A stretch of 64,000 nucleotides of DNA from an uncultured Desulfatitalea sp. (GCA_937868765.1 CALMNL010000004.1:1252749-1316748), one strand, 5' to 3'. Shown: positions 40,346 through 49,486, counted from the stretch's first letter. Notes: generated by a model from the sequence alone, not told the origin. A program made the numbers and translations.

Positions 40346-40382
40346 CGGAAAGGGCGCCGGGAAATCCCCCGCGCCCTTTCCG
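40346..40382. terminator. Strong hairpin between acyl-CoA dehydrogenase and PGPGW genes
   Basis: CGGAAAGGGCGC (40346-40357) pairs perfectly with GCGCCCTTTCCG (40371-40382), a 12-bp stem with a 13-base loop. There is no good T-run, so it may be a rho-type or transcript-stabilising hairpin rather than a classic terminator. Confidence 0.55.
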
Positions 40383-40399
40383 GTTAGGACCCCACAGAA

Positions 40400-42205
40400 T
40401 CAATCGTTGAAGTGGCTGCTCTCCATTTTCGCCGTCAGCGGATTGCCGTCGGTGAGGCGCTGGGCGAGATACTGGGTCTTGGGCAGCTCGTAAGCAAAAA
40501 AGTAGTCGGCCGTCACCAGCTTGCCCTGGTAGAAGTTCTGGTCTGCGGCCTTGGCGTTTCCGTCCAGGGCCTTCTGGGCCACGATGGCCTGCCGGAGCCA
40601 CTGCCAGGCGATGGCGATGATGCCGAACATCTCCAGGTAGAGCGTGGCGTCGGCCAGGAAGACCTCGGCGCCCTTGGTGACCGCCGAGCCGACCAGTTGC
40701 CGGGTGATCTGCTCCAGGTGGGTCAGCGCCGCTTCCAGCTTTTGCGCCAACGGCGCGACGGAAGTCAATCCCTGGGCCTGGGCGATGGTGGCCCGGGCCT
40801 CTTCCAAGAAGAGCTTGAAGGCCTGGCCGTCTTTCATCACCACTTTGCGGCCCAGCAGGTCCATGCCCTGAATGCCGGTGGTGCCTTCATGGATGGGGTG
40901 GATGCGGCAATCGCGGAAATGCTGCTCCACGGGGAAATCTTCGCAGTAGCCGTAGCCCCCCAAGCACTGGATGGCCTGGCTGGTGGACAGAATCGCCATC
41001 TCCGACGGATAGGTCTTGGCCATGGGGGTGAGCAGGTCGAGCAGCAGTTCGTATTTCGCATGTTGTTCCTTGGGCGAGATATGCTGCAGATCTTCGTACA
41101 GGGCGCACTGCATCAGCAGGCCCTCGGAACCTTCCACCACGGCCCGCTGGAAGAGCAGCATGCGGCGCACGTCGGGGTGCTCGATGATGGCCACCTGGGG
41201 CGTGTTGGGATCCTTCTGGTTCAGTCGGCGTCCCTGGGGCCGGGTCCTGCAGTACTCCAGCGAGGCATAGTAGGCCGCCGAGGCGATGGCTGTGGCGCCC
41301 AGGCCGACGCCGATCCGGGCGCCGTTCATCATCTGGAACATGTACATCAGGCCGCGGTTGGGTTCACCCACCAGGAAGGCGCGGCAGTCGTCCTTGTCGC
41401 CGAAGCTCAGTTCGGTAATTGGTGCGCCGCGGTAGCCCATCTTGTGAAACACCTGGGAAACGCTGACATCGTTGGAGGCCAGCTTGCCAGGGCCTTCCAC
41501 GCGCAGCTTGGGCACCAGGAACAGCGAAATGCCCTTGACGCCCGGGGGAGCGCCTTCGATGCGGGCCAGCAGCATGTGCACCACGTTGTCCACGCCGTCG
41601 TGGTCGCCGGCGGAAATGAAGACCTTGGTGCCCTTGAGGCGGTAGTAACCCTGGTCCGTCGGGTAGGCCGTGGTGGTGATGTCGCTCAGCGAGCTGCCGG
41701 CCTGGGGCTCGGTCAGGGCCATGGTGCCTTGCCATTTGCCGGACATCATGTTGGGCAGGTATTTGTTCTTCAGGTCGTCCGAAGCGAACGAGTGGATCAG
41801 GCGGGCCGCGCCCGTGGTGAGTTCGGCGTAAACGCCCGCCGAGTAGTTGGCCGAAGAGGTGATCAGATGGCAGGCGCAGTGCAGGATATGGGGCAACTGC
41901 TCTCCGCCCCAGGCTTCCGGGAAGGTGGCGCCGATCCAACCGCCGTCGCCGCTCTCTTTCATGATGTCGCGAACCGCCGGATGCACTTTGACCTGACCGT
42001 TCTCGAGGTAAGGCGGTTTGCGGTCCATCTCCTCGAACAGGGGGTAGAACTTCTTCTGGCCGATCTTGGCCGCCGCATCCAGCACCAGGTCGAACGCTTT
42101 CTGGTTGTGCTGTTCGTAATAGGGCGCCTTGGTAAGAGCGGCGGTATCGAATACTTCGTAGAGCAGAAACTTCAAGTTGCGCATGCTGAAAAATTTACCG
42201 GCCAT
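40400..42205 (-). CDS. Acyl-CoA dehydrogenase (long form)
   Basis: 601 residues, longer than the roughly 380 of short-chain enzymes, with the extra C-terminal domain seen in FadE-type bacterial proteins. FAD/active-site parts include MALTEPQAGSSLSD and the catalytic region GGYGYCEDFPVEQ...IHEGTTGIQGMDLLGRK. It should introduce the alpha-beta double bond of an acyl-CoA and pass electrons to ETF. It follows a similar enzyme by about 75 bases; the two are paralogues. Confidence 0.93.
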   Translation of the reverse strand: MAGKFFSMRNLKFLLYEVFDTAALTKAPYYEQHNQKAFDLVLDAAAKIGQKKFYPLFEEMDRKPPYLENGQVKVHPAVRDIMKESGDGGWIGATFPEAWGGEQLPHILHCACHLITSSANYSAGVYAELTTGAARLIHSFASDDLKNKYLPNMMSGKWQGTMALTEPQAGSSLSDITTTAYPTDQGYYRLKGTKVFISAGDHDGVDNVVHMLLARIEGAPPGVKGISLFLVPKLRVEGPGKLASNDVSVSQVFHKMGYRGAPITELSFGDKDDCRAFLVGEPNRGLMYMFQMMNGARIGVGLGATAIASAAYYASLEYCRTRPQGRRLNQKDPNTPQVAIIEHPDVRRMLLFQRAVVEGSEGLLMQCALYEDLQHISPKEQHAKYELLLDLLTPMAKTYPSEMAILSTSQAIQCLGGYGYCEDFPVEQHFRDCRIHPIHEGTTGIQGMDLLGRKVVMKDGQAFKLFLEEARATIAQAQGLTSVAPLAQKLEAALTHLEQITRQLVGSAVTKGAEVFLADATLYLEMFGIIAIAWQWLRQAIVAQKALDGNAKAADQNFYQGKLVTADYFFAYELPKTQYLAQRLTDGNPLTAKMESSHFND

Positions 42206-42281
42206 GGTGGGTCATTTCCTTTCGTTCTGGTGTGCTGATGCTTAGCTGTCTTCCAGCTTCTATTTAAAGTGATTCTTTTTC

Positions 42282-44090
42282 CTAGGCGCCAAACCCCGCC
42301 TCGTCCATCTCGTTGGCCGCATTGCTCATGCGGGCGATGGACGCCATCTGGCCAACGGTGCAGGGCAGCACGGTGTTGATGAAGAAATCGGCGGTCTTGA
42401 TCTGGCCGCGGTAGTAGGGCTCGTCCTTGGCCTTGGCCCCCTTGGCCAGGGTTCTGGCGGCCACCGTGGCGCGCCACAAGTGCATCCAGCCCATGATCAC
42501 ATCGCCCATCACTTCCAGGAACGGGAAGGCGTGGGCGAAAGCCTGCTTCACGTTGGGCGAAACGACGGTCTTGCCAAGGTCGCCGGCCACTTCGCCCATG
42601 CGCGTCACGGCTGCTTCCAACGATTGGGCCAGGTCGGCCAGCCCCTGCTGTTCCCTGGCCTGGGCGATCACATCTTGCACCTGCCGGATGAAATTGCCGA
42701 ACGACTTGCCGCCGTCGGCCACGATCTTGCGGCCCAGCAGGTCCATGGCCTGGATGCCGTCGGTGCCTTCGTAGATGGAGGCGATCTTGCAGTCGCGCAG
42801 CTGCTGCTCCACCGGGAACTCCTTGCAATAGCCATAACCGCCGTACACCTGCATGGCCTGCACCGTCACGGTGAAGCCGCGCTGGGCGCAGTAGGCCTTG
42901 ACCAGGGGGGTGAACAGCTCGATCAGGCCTTTGTAGTAGTCGCATTCGTCGTCGCTGCAGGCCAGGGCCGACTTGGCGAAAAGGCTCTCGGTAAAGTAGA
43001 TGAAGCTGCGCATGCCTTCCACGTGGGCCTTCATCCACATGAGCATGCGGCGCACGTCCGGGTGGCGGATGATGGGCACCGAGGGCGCGTTCTTGCCGCC
43101 GGTCATATCCTTGCCCTGGATGCGCTCCCGGGCGTAATTCAAGGCGTAGAGGTATGCCACCGAAGCGTGGCAGAAGCCCTGGAAGCCCACGCTCAGGCGC
43201 GCTTCGTTCATCATGTGGAACATGATCTTCATGCCCTGGTTTTCCTGGCCCAGCAGGATGCCCCGGCACTTGCCCTTGCCGCCCAGGGTCATGGTGCAGG
43301 TGGCGCTGCCGTGGATGCCCATTTTCTCTTCGATGCCGGTGCACACGATGTCGTTGCGCTCGCCCAGGCTGCCGTCGGGGTTGACCCAGTATTTGGGCAC
43401 AATGAAGATCGAGATGCCCCTGGTGCCTTCGGCGGCGCCCCGGACACGCGCCAGCACCGGTGAAATGATGTTCTCGCTCAGGTCGTGCTCGCCGTTGGTG
43501 ATGAAGATCTTGGTGCCGGTGAGAGAATAGGTGCCGTCGTCGTTTTTGACCGCCTCGGTGGTCAGGGCGCCCACGTCCGAACCGGCCTCGGCTTCGGTGA
43601 GCAGCATGCCGCCGCTCCACTGGGCCGTATAAAGCTTCTTGACGAAGAGACGCTTCATCTCCTCGGTGCCGAACAGGTCGATCATTTTGCCCGTGCCGTG
43701 CCCGAAATTGGCGTAGTTCACGCAGCAGTAGTTGCCGCCCACCATGTATTCGGCCACGGCCCGGGCCACGGAGGGGGGCAGCCCCTGGCCGCCTTTTTCG
43801 GCCGGCTCGCTCAGGGAGGTCCAGGCGCCTTCCACGTAGAGCCTGTGGGGGCGGTGGTAGCAGGCCGGCACCTTGACCACCCCGTCTTCCAGGGTCACGC
43901 CCTGGCGGTCGCCCTCGGCGCACACCGGCAGCAGCTCCTTGAGGGCGAAGGTGCGCGCCTCGTTGATGATCAGGTCCAGGGTTTTGCGATTGAATTCGCT
44001 GTACTTGTCGGTTTTGAGCAGGGCCTCGGTGTCCAGTTGCTCGAACAGGACGAAATCGATGTCCCGGCGGTCCGCGATCAGTTGTGCCAT
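42282..44090 (-). CDS. Acyl-CoA dehydrogenase (long form), paralogue
   Basis: 602 residues with the same architecture as the downstream enzyme: MLLTEAEAGSDVGAL, then GGYGYCKEFPVEQ...IYEGTDGIQAMDLLGRK. RBS GGGAGG before the ATG. The two probably form a tandem pair for beta-oxidation of different chain lengths or for growth on fatty or aromatic acids. A 10-bp palindrome GACGATCGTC (44129-44138) lies about 40 bases upstream and may be an operator. Confidence 0.93.
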   Translation of the reverse strand: MAQLIADRRDIDFVLFEQLDTEALLKTDKYSEFNRKTLDLIINEARTFALKELLPVCAEGDRQGVTLEDGVVKVPACYHRPHRLYVEGAWTSLSEPAEKGGQGLPPSVARAVAEYMVGGNYCCVNYANFGHGTGKMIDLFGTEEMKRLFVKKLYTAQWSGGMLLTEAEAGSDVGALTTEAVKNDDGTYSLTGTKIFITNGEHDLSENIISPVLARVRGAAEGTRGISIFIVPKYWVNPDGSLGERNDIVCTGIEEKMGIHGSATCTMTLGGKGKCRGILLGQENQGMKIMFHMMNEARLSVGFQGFCHASVAYLYALNYARERIQGKDMTGGKNAPSVPIIRHPDVRRMLMWMKAHVEGMRSFIYFTESLFAKSALACSDDECDYYKGLIELFTPLVKAYCAQRGFTVTVQAMQVYGGYGYCKEFPVEQQLRDCKIASIYEGTDGIQAMDLLGRKIVADGGKSFGNFIRQVQDVIAQAREQQGLADLAQSLEAAVTRMGEVAGDLGKTVVSPNVKQAFAHAFPFLEVMGDVIMGWMHLWRATVAARTLAKGAKAKDEPYYRGQIKTADFFINTVLPCTVGQMASIARMSNAANEMDEAGFGA

Positions 44091-44373
44091 GGGTGCCTCC
44101 CTTGATTGAATATTTTCATAAAGTTAAAGACGATCGTCCTGCCTTAATAAATTCGTCCCAACGCACATCGATCCATGCCGTCCGTTGGCGTTTGAAGGGA
44201 GCTCGTGCAGCCGACGGTTTGCCCTCCGCCCGGCGGCGTTCGCAGCCGCTTTGATGCCTTTCCGGCGAAATCGGCATGCTACCAAATATGATCGGAGAAT
44301 GTAAAGCGCTGTTTGGCTCAAATTGGGGCAAAGGGGGATTTTGCCTCAGATCGGAATCATGTTCGAAAATCGA

Positions 44374-45186
44374 CTAGGGCGCTTTCTTGATAGTGCCGCC
44401 CGCCCGGTCCATGGCCGCCTGTTCGAAGGCCGCCTGAAAGCCCGGCGTGTAGTTCATGTACTGGGGAATGGGATAGCGCAGGCCGGCGGCATGGGTCCGC
44501 TCCAACCCTTCCATCAAAACCGGCAGTTTTTCGGCCGGACAGGCGAACATCACCTCGTGGTCCTGGGCGCCGCCCCAGATGCGGTCGCCGTTGCCCAGGG
44601 TGACGTACTGGGGCTTTTGGGTCTTGATGGCCTTGATCACCCCCTCGTGGCAGGAGCCCACCCTTCCGGCGGCGCTGAACTCGAGCACGCCCCCCTCCAT
44701 GAAGAGGTAGCCCTGGACGAAGCGCATGGCCTGGCCGGGCAGGCAGTAGACCATGATGGTGTCGGGCACGAACCGGGTGCGGGTCAGGGGCGCGATGATC
44801 AGCCCTTCGAACGGATGATCCAGAGCATGCAGATGCTGCTCGAACTTGCCGGCCGTCGGTCCGTCCTTGGCATACAGCCCGACGCTGAAGGCCTCGGCCC
44901 ATTTTCTCTCTGCCGCGGTCAGCACGTCCCAGCCGTACACCGCGCGGGCCAGCTTGCAGTTGATGTCCGCCTCGGTGACGGCCATGCTCCAGCCGTAGGA
45001 GCGGGCGATCTTGAAATTCTGGCAGACGAAATTCTGCACCCCCAGGTCCCGGGAAGGGCGTTTGAATTCCGGCGGGATCTCCGCCTGCGAGCGGACGATC
45101 TTGATGGCCAGGGGAAAGGTGGCCGGCCGGATCAGGGCTTCGATGCGCTGGCCGAACGTACGGTACGCCTCGATGGCTTTGGTCAT
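44374..45186 (-). CDS. DUF169-family protein
   Basis: 270 residues. The pattern PLAIKIVRS, CQNFKIARSYGWSMAV, and VPDTIMVYCLPGQAMRFVQGYLF fits the DUF169 family common in anaerobes, of unknown biochemistry. Conserved Cys are scattered (VCQNF, INCKLA, GSCHEG). RBS GGAGGCACCC before the ATG. It lies downstream of a c-type cytochrome and LysR regulator in the same direction and may share their transcript. Confidence 0.8.
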   Translation of the reverse strand: MTKAIEAYRTFGQRIEALIRPATFPLAIKIVRSQAEIPPEFKRPSRDLGVQNFVCQNFKIARSYGWSMAVTEADINCKLARAVYGWDVLTAAERKWAEAFSVGLYAKDGPTAGKFEQHLHALDHPFEGLIIAPLTRTRFVPDTIMVYCLPGQAMRFVQGYLFMEGGVLEFSAAGRVGSCHEGVIKAIKTQKPQYVTLGNGDRIWGGAQDHEVMFACPAEKLPVLMEGLERTHAAGLRYPIPQYMNYTPGFQAAFEQAAMDRAGGTIKKAP

Positions 45187-45295
45187 GGGTGCCTCCTGTC
45201 ACTTCGGGCGAGCTGCGCGTAATAATCCACATGCGGCTGACCCTGAAGGTTTTTTCCGCTTCGACGAGCTGGTAAACAAGCCCTGGCGCAAAGCG

Positions 45296-45748
45296 CTACT
45301 TTGCGCCGGGCGCTCTGGCCTCCGGTGCGATCGGCTGTCCCTTCTTGCTCTGGCGGAGGATCTCGGTGACCATCCGCTGCGCCTCGTCCGGGGTGAGGGT
45401 GTCTTTGAAGGCCGGCATGGCCAAGCCGAAGAATTTGCCTTTCAAGATGGTCTTGACCATCTTTTCGTCCCGCGCGCCGCGCTGCCATTCCGGACTTGTA
45501 AAGTCCCGGCCTTTGAGCCGCTTGCCTTCCGCGTCGACGGCCGAGCCGTCCGGCCCGTGGCAAACGGCGCAGTTCTGCATATAGAACGCCCGCAGATCCT
45601 TCCCGTCAGCCATGACCGGCGCACTGCAAAAGGCGAGCAGCAGCGCAACCCGCCACGCCAGGCGCCCGGCCCGCAGGAACGGCCGGGGTGATTCGCCACC
45701 TTTCGCGTCGGGTCGTTTCGTGTTCCGCGGCTCCATCGGTCTGTTCAT
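45296..45748 (-). CDS. Small c-type cytochrome
   Basis: 150 residues with an N-terminal signal segment (LAWRVALLLAFCSAPVMA) and one heme site, CAVCH, in a class I cytochrome domain. The probable distal Met is in GLAMPAF. The ATG at 45748 shares an ATGA overlap with the LysR stop, and AAAAAGGAGG inside the LysR gene serves as RBS. Periplasmic electron carrier, partner unknown. Confidence 0.88.
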   Translation of the reverse strand: MNRPMEPRNTKRPDAKGGESPRPFLRAGRLAWRVALLLAFCSAPVMADGKDLRAFYMQNCAVCHGPDGSAVDAEGKRLKGRDFTSPEWQRGARDEKMVKTILKGKFFGLAMPAFKDTLTPDEAQRMVTEILRQSKKGQPIAPEARAPGAK

Positions 45749-46680
45749 TTTCGCACCTCCTTTTTGTTCTTCCTTGGATTGGATGACGATGGCTTTATGC
45801 CGGCACAGTGCGTTCTGACCAATTCCATGAAGGCGCCCAGCACCGGCGAAATCCATTTGTCCCTGTGCCGGATCATCAGTACCGCGGTTTCCAGAGGGTC
45901 TTCGCTCCAGGGCAGCCGCACGAGGGTGCCGGCGGTGAGCTCCTGACGGACCGCCATGGCGGGAATCAGGGTCACGCCCACGCCCTGCTGCACGCACTGC
46001 TTGATGGCCTCGACGCTGTTGAATTCCATGATCGAGGCGCACCCGACCTTCTCTTCGGCCAGCAGGCGTTCGAAAAGCAGCTTGTAGCTGCAATCCTGTT
46101 TGGGCAGCAGCACGGTATGATCGGCCAGATGCGCCATTTCCAGCGCGGAATGGGCGGCCAGGGGGTGATCGGGCCCTGCTGCCAGCAATAATTCTTCGTA
46201 CCCCAGCAGCTCTGCGATGAGATCCTGCTCGACGATCGAATCGGCCAGCAGAAAGGCCAGGTCGATGATGCCGCTGCGCAACTCCTGCTGGATGGTCTGG
46301 GCGCAGTTGCTGATATCCAGGCCCACCCTGGGATAGCGCGCACGGAAGGCCTTGATCACCGGGGGCAGCAGATAAACGCTGAGACTCTGGGGCACACGCA
46401 GGGTGAGCGACCCCTGGGTCTCGTCGTGCCGGGCCACCTGGGCCATGGTCTCCCGCTCGATGTCCAGCATTTTGCCGGCATAGCGAAGCAGCACCTGGCC
46501 GGCCTCGGTCAGGACGATGGTCTTGCCCAGACGGTCGAACAGGGGCTTGCCGAACTCTTCTTCGAGCAGCCGGATCTGGGTCGAAATGGTCGATTGCGCA
46601 TAATTCAGGGCCTGGGCCGCCCGGTTGAAATTGAGGAAACGGGCCACGGTCATGAAGGTTTTAAGTTGTCGCAGTTCCAT
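45745..46680 (-). CDS. LysR-family transcriptional regulator
   Basis: 311 residues. N-terminal winged helix-turn-helix (LKTFMTVARFLNFNRAAQAL...STISTQIRLLEEEFG) and a C-terminal periplasmic-binding-like effector domain. Divergent from the C_GCAxxG gene, with a 9-bp perfect inverted repeat between them. It is also translationally coupled to the cytochrome gene downstream, so it may control both its own operon and its neighbour. Confidence 0.92.
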   Translation of the reverse strand: MELRQLKTFMTVARFLNFNRAAQALNYAQSTISTQIRLLEEEFGKPLFDRLGKTIVLTEAGQVLLRYAGKMLDIERETMAQVARHDETQGSLTLRVPQSLSVYLLPPVIKAFRARYPRVGLDISNCAQTIQQELRSGIIDLAFLLADSIVEQDLIAELLGYEELLLAAGPDHPLAAHSALEMAHLADHTVLLPKQDCSYKLLFERLLAEEKVGCASIMEFNSVEAIKQCVQQGVGVTLIPAMAVRQELTAGTLVRLPWSEDPLETAVLMIRHRDKWISPVLGAFMELVRTHCAGIKPSSSNPRKNKKEVRK

Positions 46681-46700
46681 GGCGGTTTCATCGTTCGATT

Positions 46701-46723
46701 TTTTTGATGATCACCATCAAAAA
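46701..46723. promoter_or_regulatory. LysR-type operator
   Basis: TTTTTGATG (46701-46709), spacer ATCAC, CATCAAAAA (46715-46723): perfect 9-bp arms in the LysR/C_GCAxxG intergenic region. The inner part fits the T-N11-A LysR box. It lies 21 bases from the lysR start. Confidence 0.65.
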
Positions 46724-46807
46724 GTTGCGTTGGACACGAAAATATCGATAGATTATTTCTCCCCTGAAGGCGCCAGGCTGTCAACCGAAAACAACGGAGG
46801 AAAGAAC

Positions 46808-47248
46808 ATGGAACGACACGAAACCGCCCTCAAAGAGTTCATGGATGGCTTCCGCTGCTCCCAGGCGGTGCTGGCCGCCTATGCGCGGGATTTCGATCTG
46901 GACGTGGATCTGGCCCGGCAAATATCGCTGCCGCTGGCCGGGGGGTCCGGGGTGGGCGGCACATGCGGGGCGGTCAGCGGCGCCTATCTGGTGATCGGCA
47001 TGCAGCACGGCTTCGCCCATCCCGGCGACCCGCCGCGCTTGAATAAGGTCATCGCCAAGACCCGCGCCTTCGTAAAGCGCTTCAAGGCCTTGCACGGAGA
47101 GATCGACTGCCCCAAGCTCATCGGTCTGGATGTGTTCTCCGAGGAGGGGCACCGTGCGTATGTGGAAAAGAATATCAAGACGGAGCGTTGCGCCCATTTT
47201 GTCGCCGATGCGGTGAAGATCCTGGGAGCGGTCCTGGCTGAAGAGTAG
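46808..47248 (+). CDS. C_GCAxxG_C_C-family redox protein
   Basis: 146 residues from the ATG at 46808 (GGAGG upstream). Characteristic Cys spacing: RCSQAVL near residue 17, GGTCGAVSGAYL, IDCPKLIG and RCAHFVADA. The family is named after this pattern and is probably a redox or metal-binding protein of anaerobes, sometimes next to oxidoreductases. Its last 74 bases overlap the 3' end of the convergent MFS gene. Confidence 0.85.
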   Translation: MERHETALKEFMDGFRCSQAVLAAYARDFDLDVDLARQISLPLAGGSGVGGTCGAVSGAYLVIGMQHGFAHPGDPPRLNKVIAKTRAFVKRFKALHGEIDCPKLIGLDVFSEEGHRAYVEKNIKTERCAHFVADAVKILGAVLAEE

Positions 47249-48500
47249 GCGCAGGCGAAAACTCCACAAAAAGTCCGACAACAAGGAAAGCCGCCACACA
47301 TAGAGCGCTAGCGCCGAACATGATCTGATAGGCGCCCGCACCCAGGGAATCCAGGCGCTCCAGCATGTGTCCGAAAAAGAGGGGATACCCCGAGCCGAAG
47401 ACAAGGGTCAGCAGGGGCACGATGGCAAAATAGCTGGTGGCGTCCGGTCGATCGGAAAACATTTTGACGGCCGGTGAATAGATGATGCTGCGGGTGCCCC
47501 TGCAAAAGCCCATCAACAGGCTGGCCAATAGAAATCCGGGCAGGCTGGGCGCGGCAATCAGGACGATCAGGACGATGAGCGTAACAATTTTCGTGGAGAG
47601 GAACTTCTGTTTGAAACTGAGCAGGTTCAGGGTGCCCAGGGTGACGTTGGCCAGGATCGCGCCCACATAGATCAAACAGGCGAACAGGCCCGCAGCATTG
47701 TGATCCGGAATGCCGAAGTACTGGGTGGCATAGTTGGCATAAAATCCGATGATGGTCAGCACGATGTAGGTGTCCAGATCCCCGGCCAGATATTTGAGCA
47801 GGTTCTTGTTGCGCACGATCTCCGTCACCCCGCTCCAGGTATGCTGGAGAAAGGACCCCCCTGACGGCAGCAGGGGTTCGGCGGCGGGCAGCTCGCGATT
47901 CAGCAGAAAGCAGAAGGAGCCGGAAAGAAAGAGCAGGCCGGCGACCAGAAAGATCCAGGCGGCCGATGCAAGCGAAAACGCGTAGGCCTCCACCACCTTG
48001 ATAATGAAGAGACTGGCGATGATTTTCGCAATGTTCTGGGCGGTATACATGATGGCCAGCCCTTGGATGCTCCTGCCGGGCGGAAAAATCTTTACCAGGA
48101 AGTTGAGCCAGACCGGGAAGGTCAGCCCCAGACAGGCTGAAAAGATCATGTACGCAATGAAAAATACGGAGAGGATCAGGGTTCGGTCGCGCACGAAGAA
48201 CAGAAACGCGCCGAAGGCCAGAATGGCGACGGAGGAGACGACGTGCAGCCAGAGCACGAGGGGGCGCTTGCGTTCATGGTTGCGGGTCAGATAGCTGGAA
48301 AAGAGGGGAAACAGGGAAATGCCGGTCATCAGTATGGCCGGCACCAGGCCGATGAGGAAATCGCCGGCGCCGAAATTCTTCAGGAAGATCTGCAGGAAGG
48401 TGGATTCGATGATGACCGGAAATCCCAGGCCCCAAAAGAATTCCACCAAGGCAACGGCGGTTGCATTTCGTCTAAACAACTGATCGCTGTTCTGGTCCAC
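47175..48500 (-). CDS. MFS transporter
   Basis: 441 residues from a GTG at 48500. Twelve hydrophobic helices, with the MFS loop SSYLTRNHERKRPLVLW between helices 2 and 3. A hydrophilic tail of about 25 residues ends the protein and lies in the overlap with the convergent C_GCAxxG gene. Substrate unknown. It does not resemble the first MFS carrier closely. Confidence 0.82.
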   Translation of the reverse strand: MDQNSDQLFRRNATAVALVEFFWGLGFPVIIESTFLQIFLKNFGAGDFLIGLVPAILMTGISLFPLFSSYLTRNHERKRPLVLWLHVVSSVAILAFGAFLFFVRDRTLILSVFFIAYMIFSACLGLTFPVWLNFLVKIFPPGRSIQGLAIMYTAQNIAKIIASLFIIKVVEAYAFSLASAAWIFLVAGLLFLSGSFCFLLNRELPAAEPLLPSGGSFLQHTWSGVTEIVRNKNLLKYLAGDLDTYIVLTIIGFYANYATQYFGIPDHNAAGLFACLIYVGAILANVTLGTLNLLSFKQKFLSTKIVTLIVLIVLIAAPSLPGFLLASLLMGFCRGTRSIIYSPAVKMFSDRPDATSYFAIVPLLTLVFGSGYPLFFGHMLERLDSLGAGAYQIMFGASALCVAAFLVVGLFVEFSPAPTLQPGPLPGSSPHRRQNGRNAPS

Positions 48501-48656
48501 GGGGCCGGCCGGTCTTGTTGGTGTTAAAAAGGTGCACTACTCAACCCTGTTTTCAGGCATTTTCATTCTGCCATTTCATATGCAGCTATCTGTGGTTAAC
48601 AGCGCAGTCACGAAGATAAAGGTTTATCAGGTATTGGTTAGGAACTCGACTCCCTA

Positions 48657-49085
48657 TTAAGCGCCCGGTTGGCCTAAATATTCGGTACGCAGACCTGCTT
48701 TTTGGGCCGCCGTCAATTGCCTTCGATCCGAGGTCACGAACAGATCCGCTCCCCACTCCAGAGCGCAAGCTACATGAAAAGCATCCATTGCCCGCAAGAC
48801 ATTGTTTTCCAGCAATTTAACTGATTGAGAAATCACGGAAGGCGTAATCTGAAGGATAACCGCGTCTCGAACATCGCTCAGCAGTCGCTTTCTTACGGCA
48901 CGATACGCTTTTAGATCCAGAGCGCCCTCTCTAATGCGCCGGTTGAGTCCTGAAATAATCTCTGGAACCAGAATAATGCAAAGGGCCAATTCAGAGGCGT
49001 TTTGCAAGATAAGATCCAGTTTTTCACTGCCAAATTCCTGGACGTACCGTTTGGCAAGGGAGGATGAATCAACCACCAGTTTCAT
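48657..49085 (-). CDS. PIN-domain ribonuclease toxin (VapC-like)
   Basis: 142 residues. PIN motif residues: VVDSSSLAKRY near the start, an acidic EIISGL, and the late pair MDAFHVACAL and FVTSDRR. It should cleave RNA when free of antitoxin. Its ATG at 49085 overlaps the antitoxin stop (ATGA), the standard coupled order antitoxin-toxin. Confidence 0.88.
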   Translation of the reverse strand: MKLVVDSSSLAKRYVQEFGSEKLDLILQNASELALCIILVPEIISGLNRRIREGALDLKAYRAVRKRLLSDVRDAVILQITPSVISQSVKLLENNVLRAMDAFHVACALEWGADLFVTSDRRQLTAAQKAGLRTEYLGQPGA

Positions 49086-49315
49086 GTGGAGGCCTCGCGA
49101 TCTTCCAATATTGCGGAGGACAGATCGCTTCCTTGAATTTGCAGCCGTACACCGGGTTGTTTCCATGAAGGCATGTTTTGTGATCTGCCGGTGAATGGAA
49201 CTATCTCGGCAACCGGCTTCCCGCGCCGAACCAAGATGAGTGTTTCTCCGTGTTCCACCTCATTGATAAAGCCGGATGCATTCTTGCGGAAATCGGTGAA
49301 TGGGATCGTTTTCAT
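49082..49315 (-). CDS. Phd/YefM-type antitoxin
   Basis: 77 residues from the ATG at 49315 (GGAGG seven bases upstream). N-terminal DNA-binding fold MKTIPFTDFRKNASGFINEVEHGETLILVRRGKPVAEIVP is typical of Phd/YefM. The C-terminal tail should bind the PIN toxin. The 18-bp perfect palindrome overlapping its promoter is the likely auto-repression site. Confidence 0.88.
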   Translation of the reverse strand: MKTIPFTDFRKNASGFINEVEHGETLILVRRGKPVAEIVPFTGRSQNMPSWKQPGVRLQIQGSDLSSAILEDREAST

Positions 49316-49332
49316 TGTATTGCCTCCATAAA

Positions 49333-49350
49333 TGTACATTTAAATGTACA
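49333..49350. promoter_or_regulatory. Toxin-antitoxin operator palindrome
   Basis: TGTACATTTAAATGTACA is a perfect 18-bp palindrome 18 bases before the antitoxin ATG. It covers the -10 box of the promoter listed separately. Confidence 0.85.
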
Positions 49351-49371
49351 GACGGAGAGGCATTTTGTCAA
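49343..49371 (-). promoter_or_regulatory. Promoter of the toxin-antitoxin operon
   Basis: Minus strand: consensus -35 TTGACA (49371-49366), 17-bp spacer, -10 TACATT (49348-49343). The -10 is inside the operator palindrome. Confidence 0.7.
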
Positions 49372-49486
49372 GCGGCCCTCGCAGTATTATTATACTTGAT
49401 TGTAAGTTATAACAGATACGGGTCGATGCTAATCCGACCCATAGGTCGGTCATTTGAGGGTTCGCGCGCTGGCCCGCCGCCTTCTA

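Noticed and set aside
48615-48628. GATAAAGGTTTATC palindrome near the toxin end
   Set aside because: The 6-bp arms are AT-rich and could arise by chance; no T-run or promoter placement supports a function.
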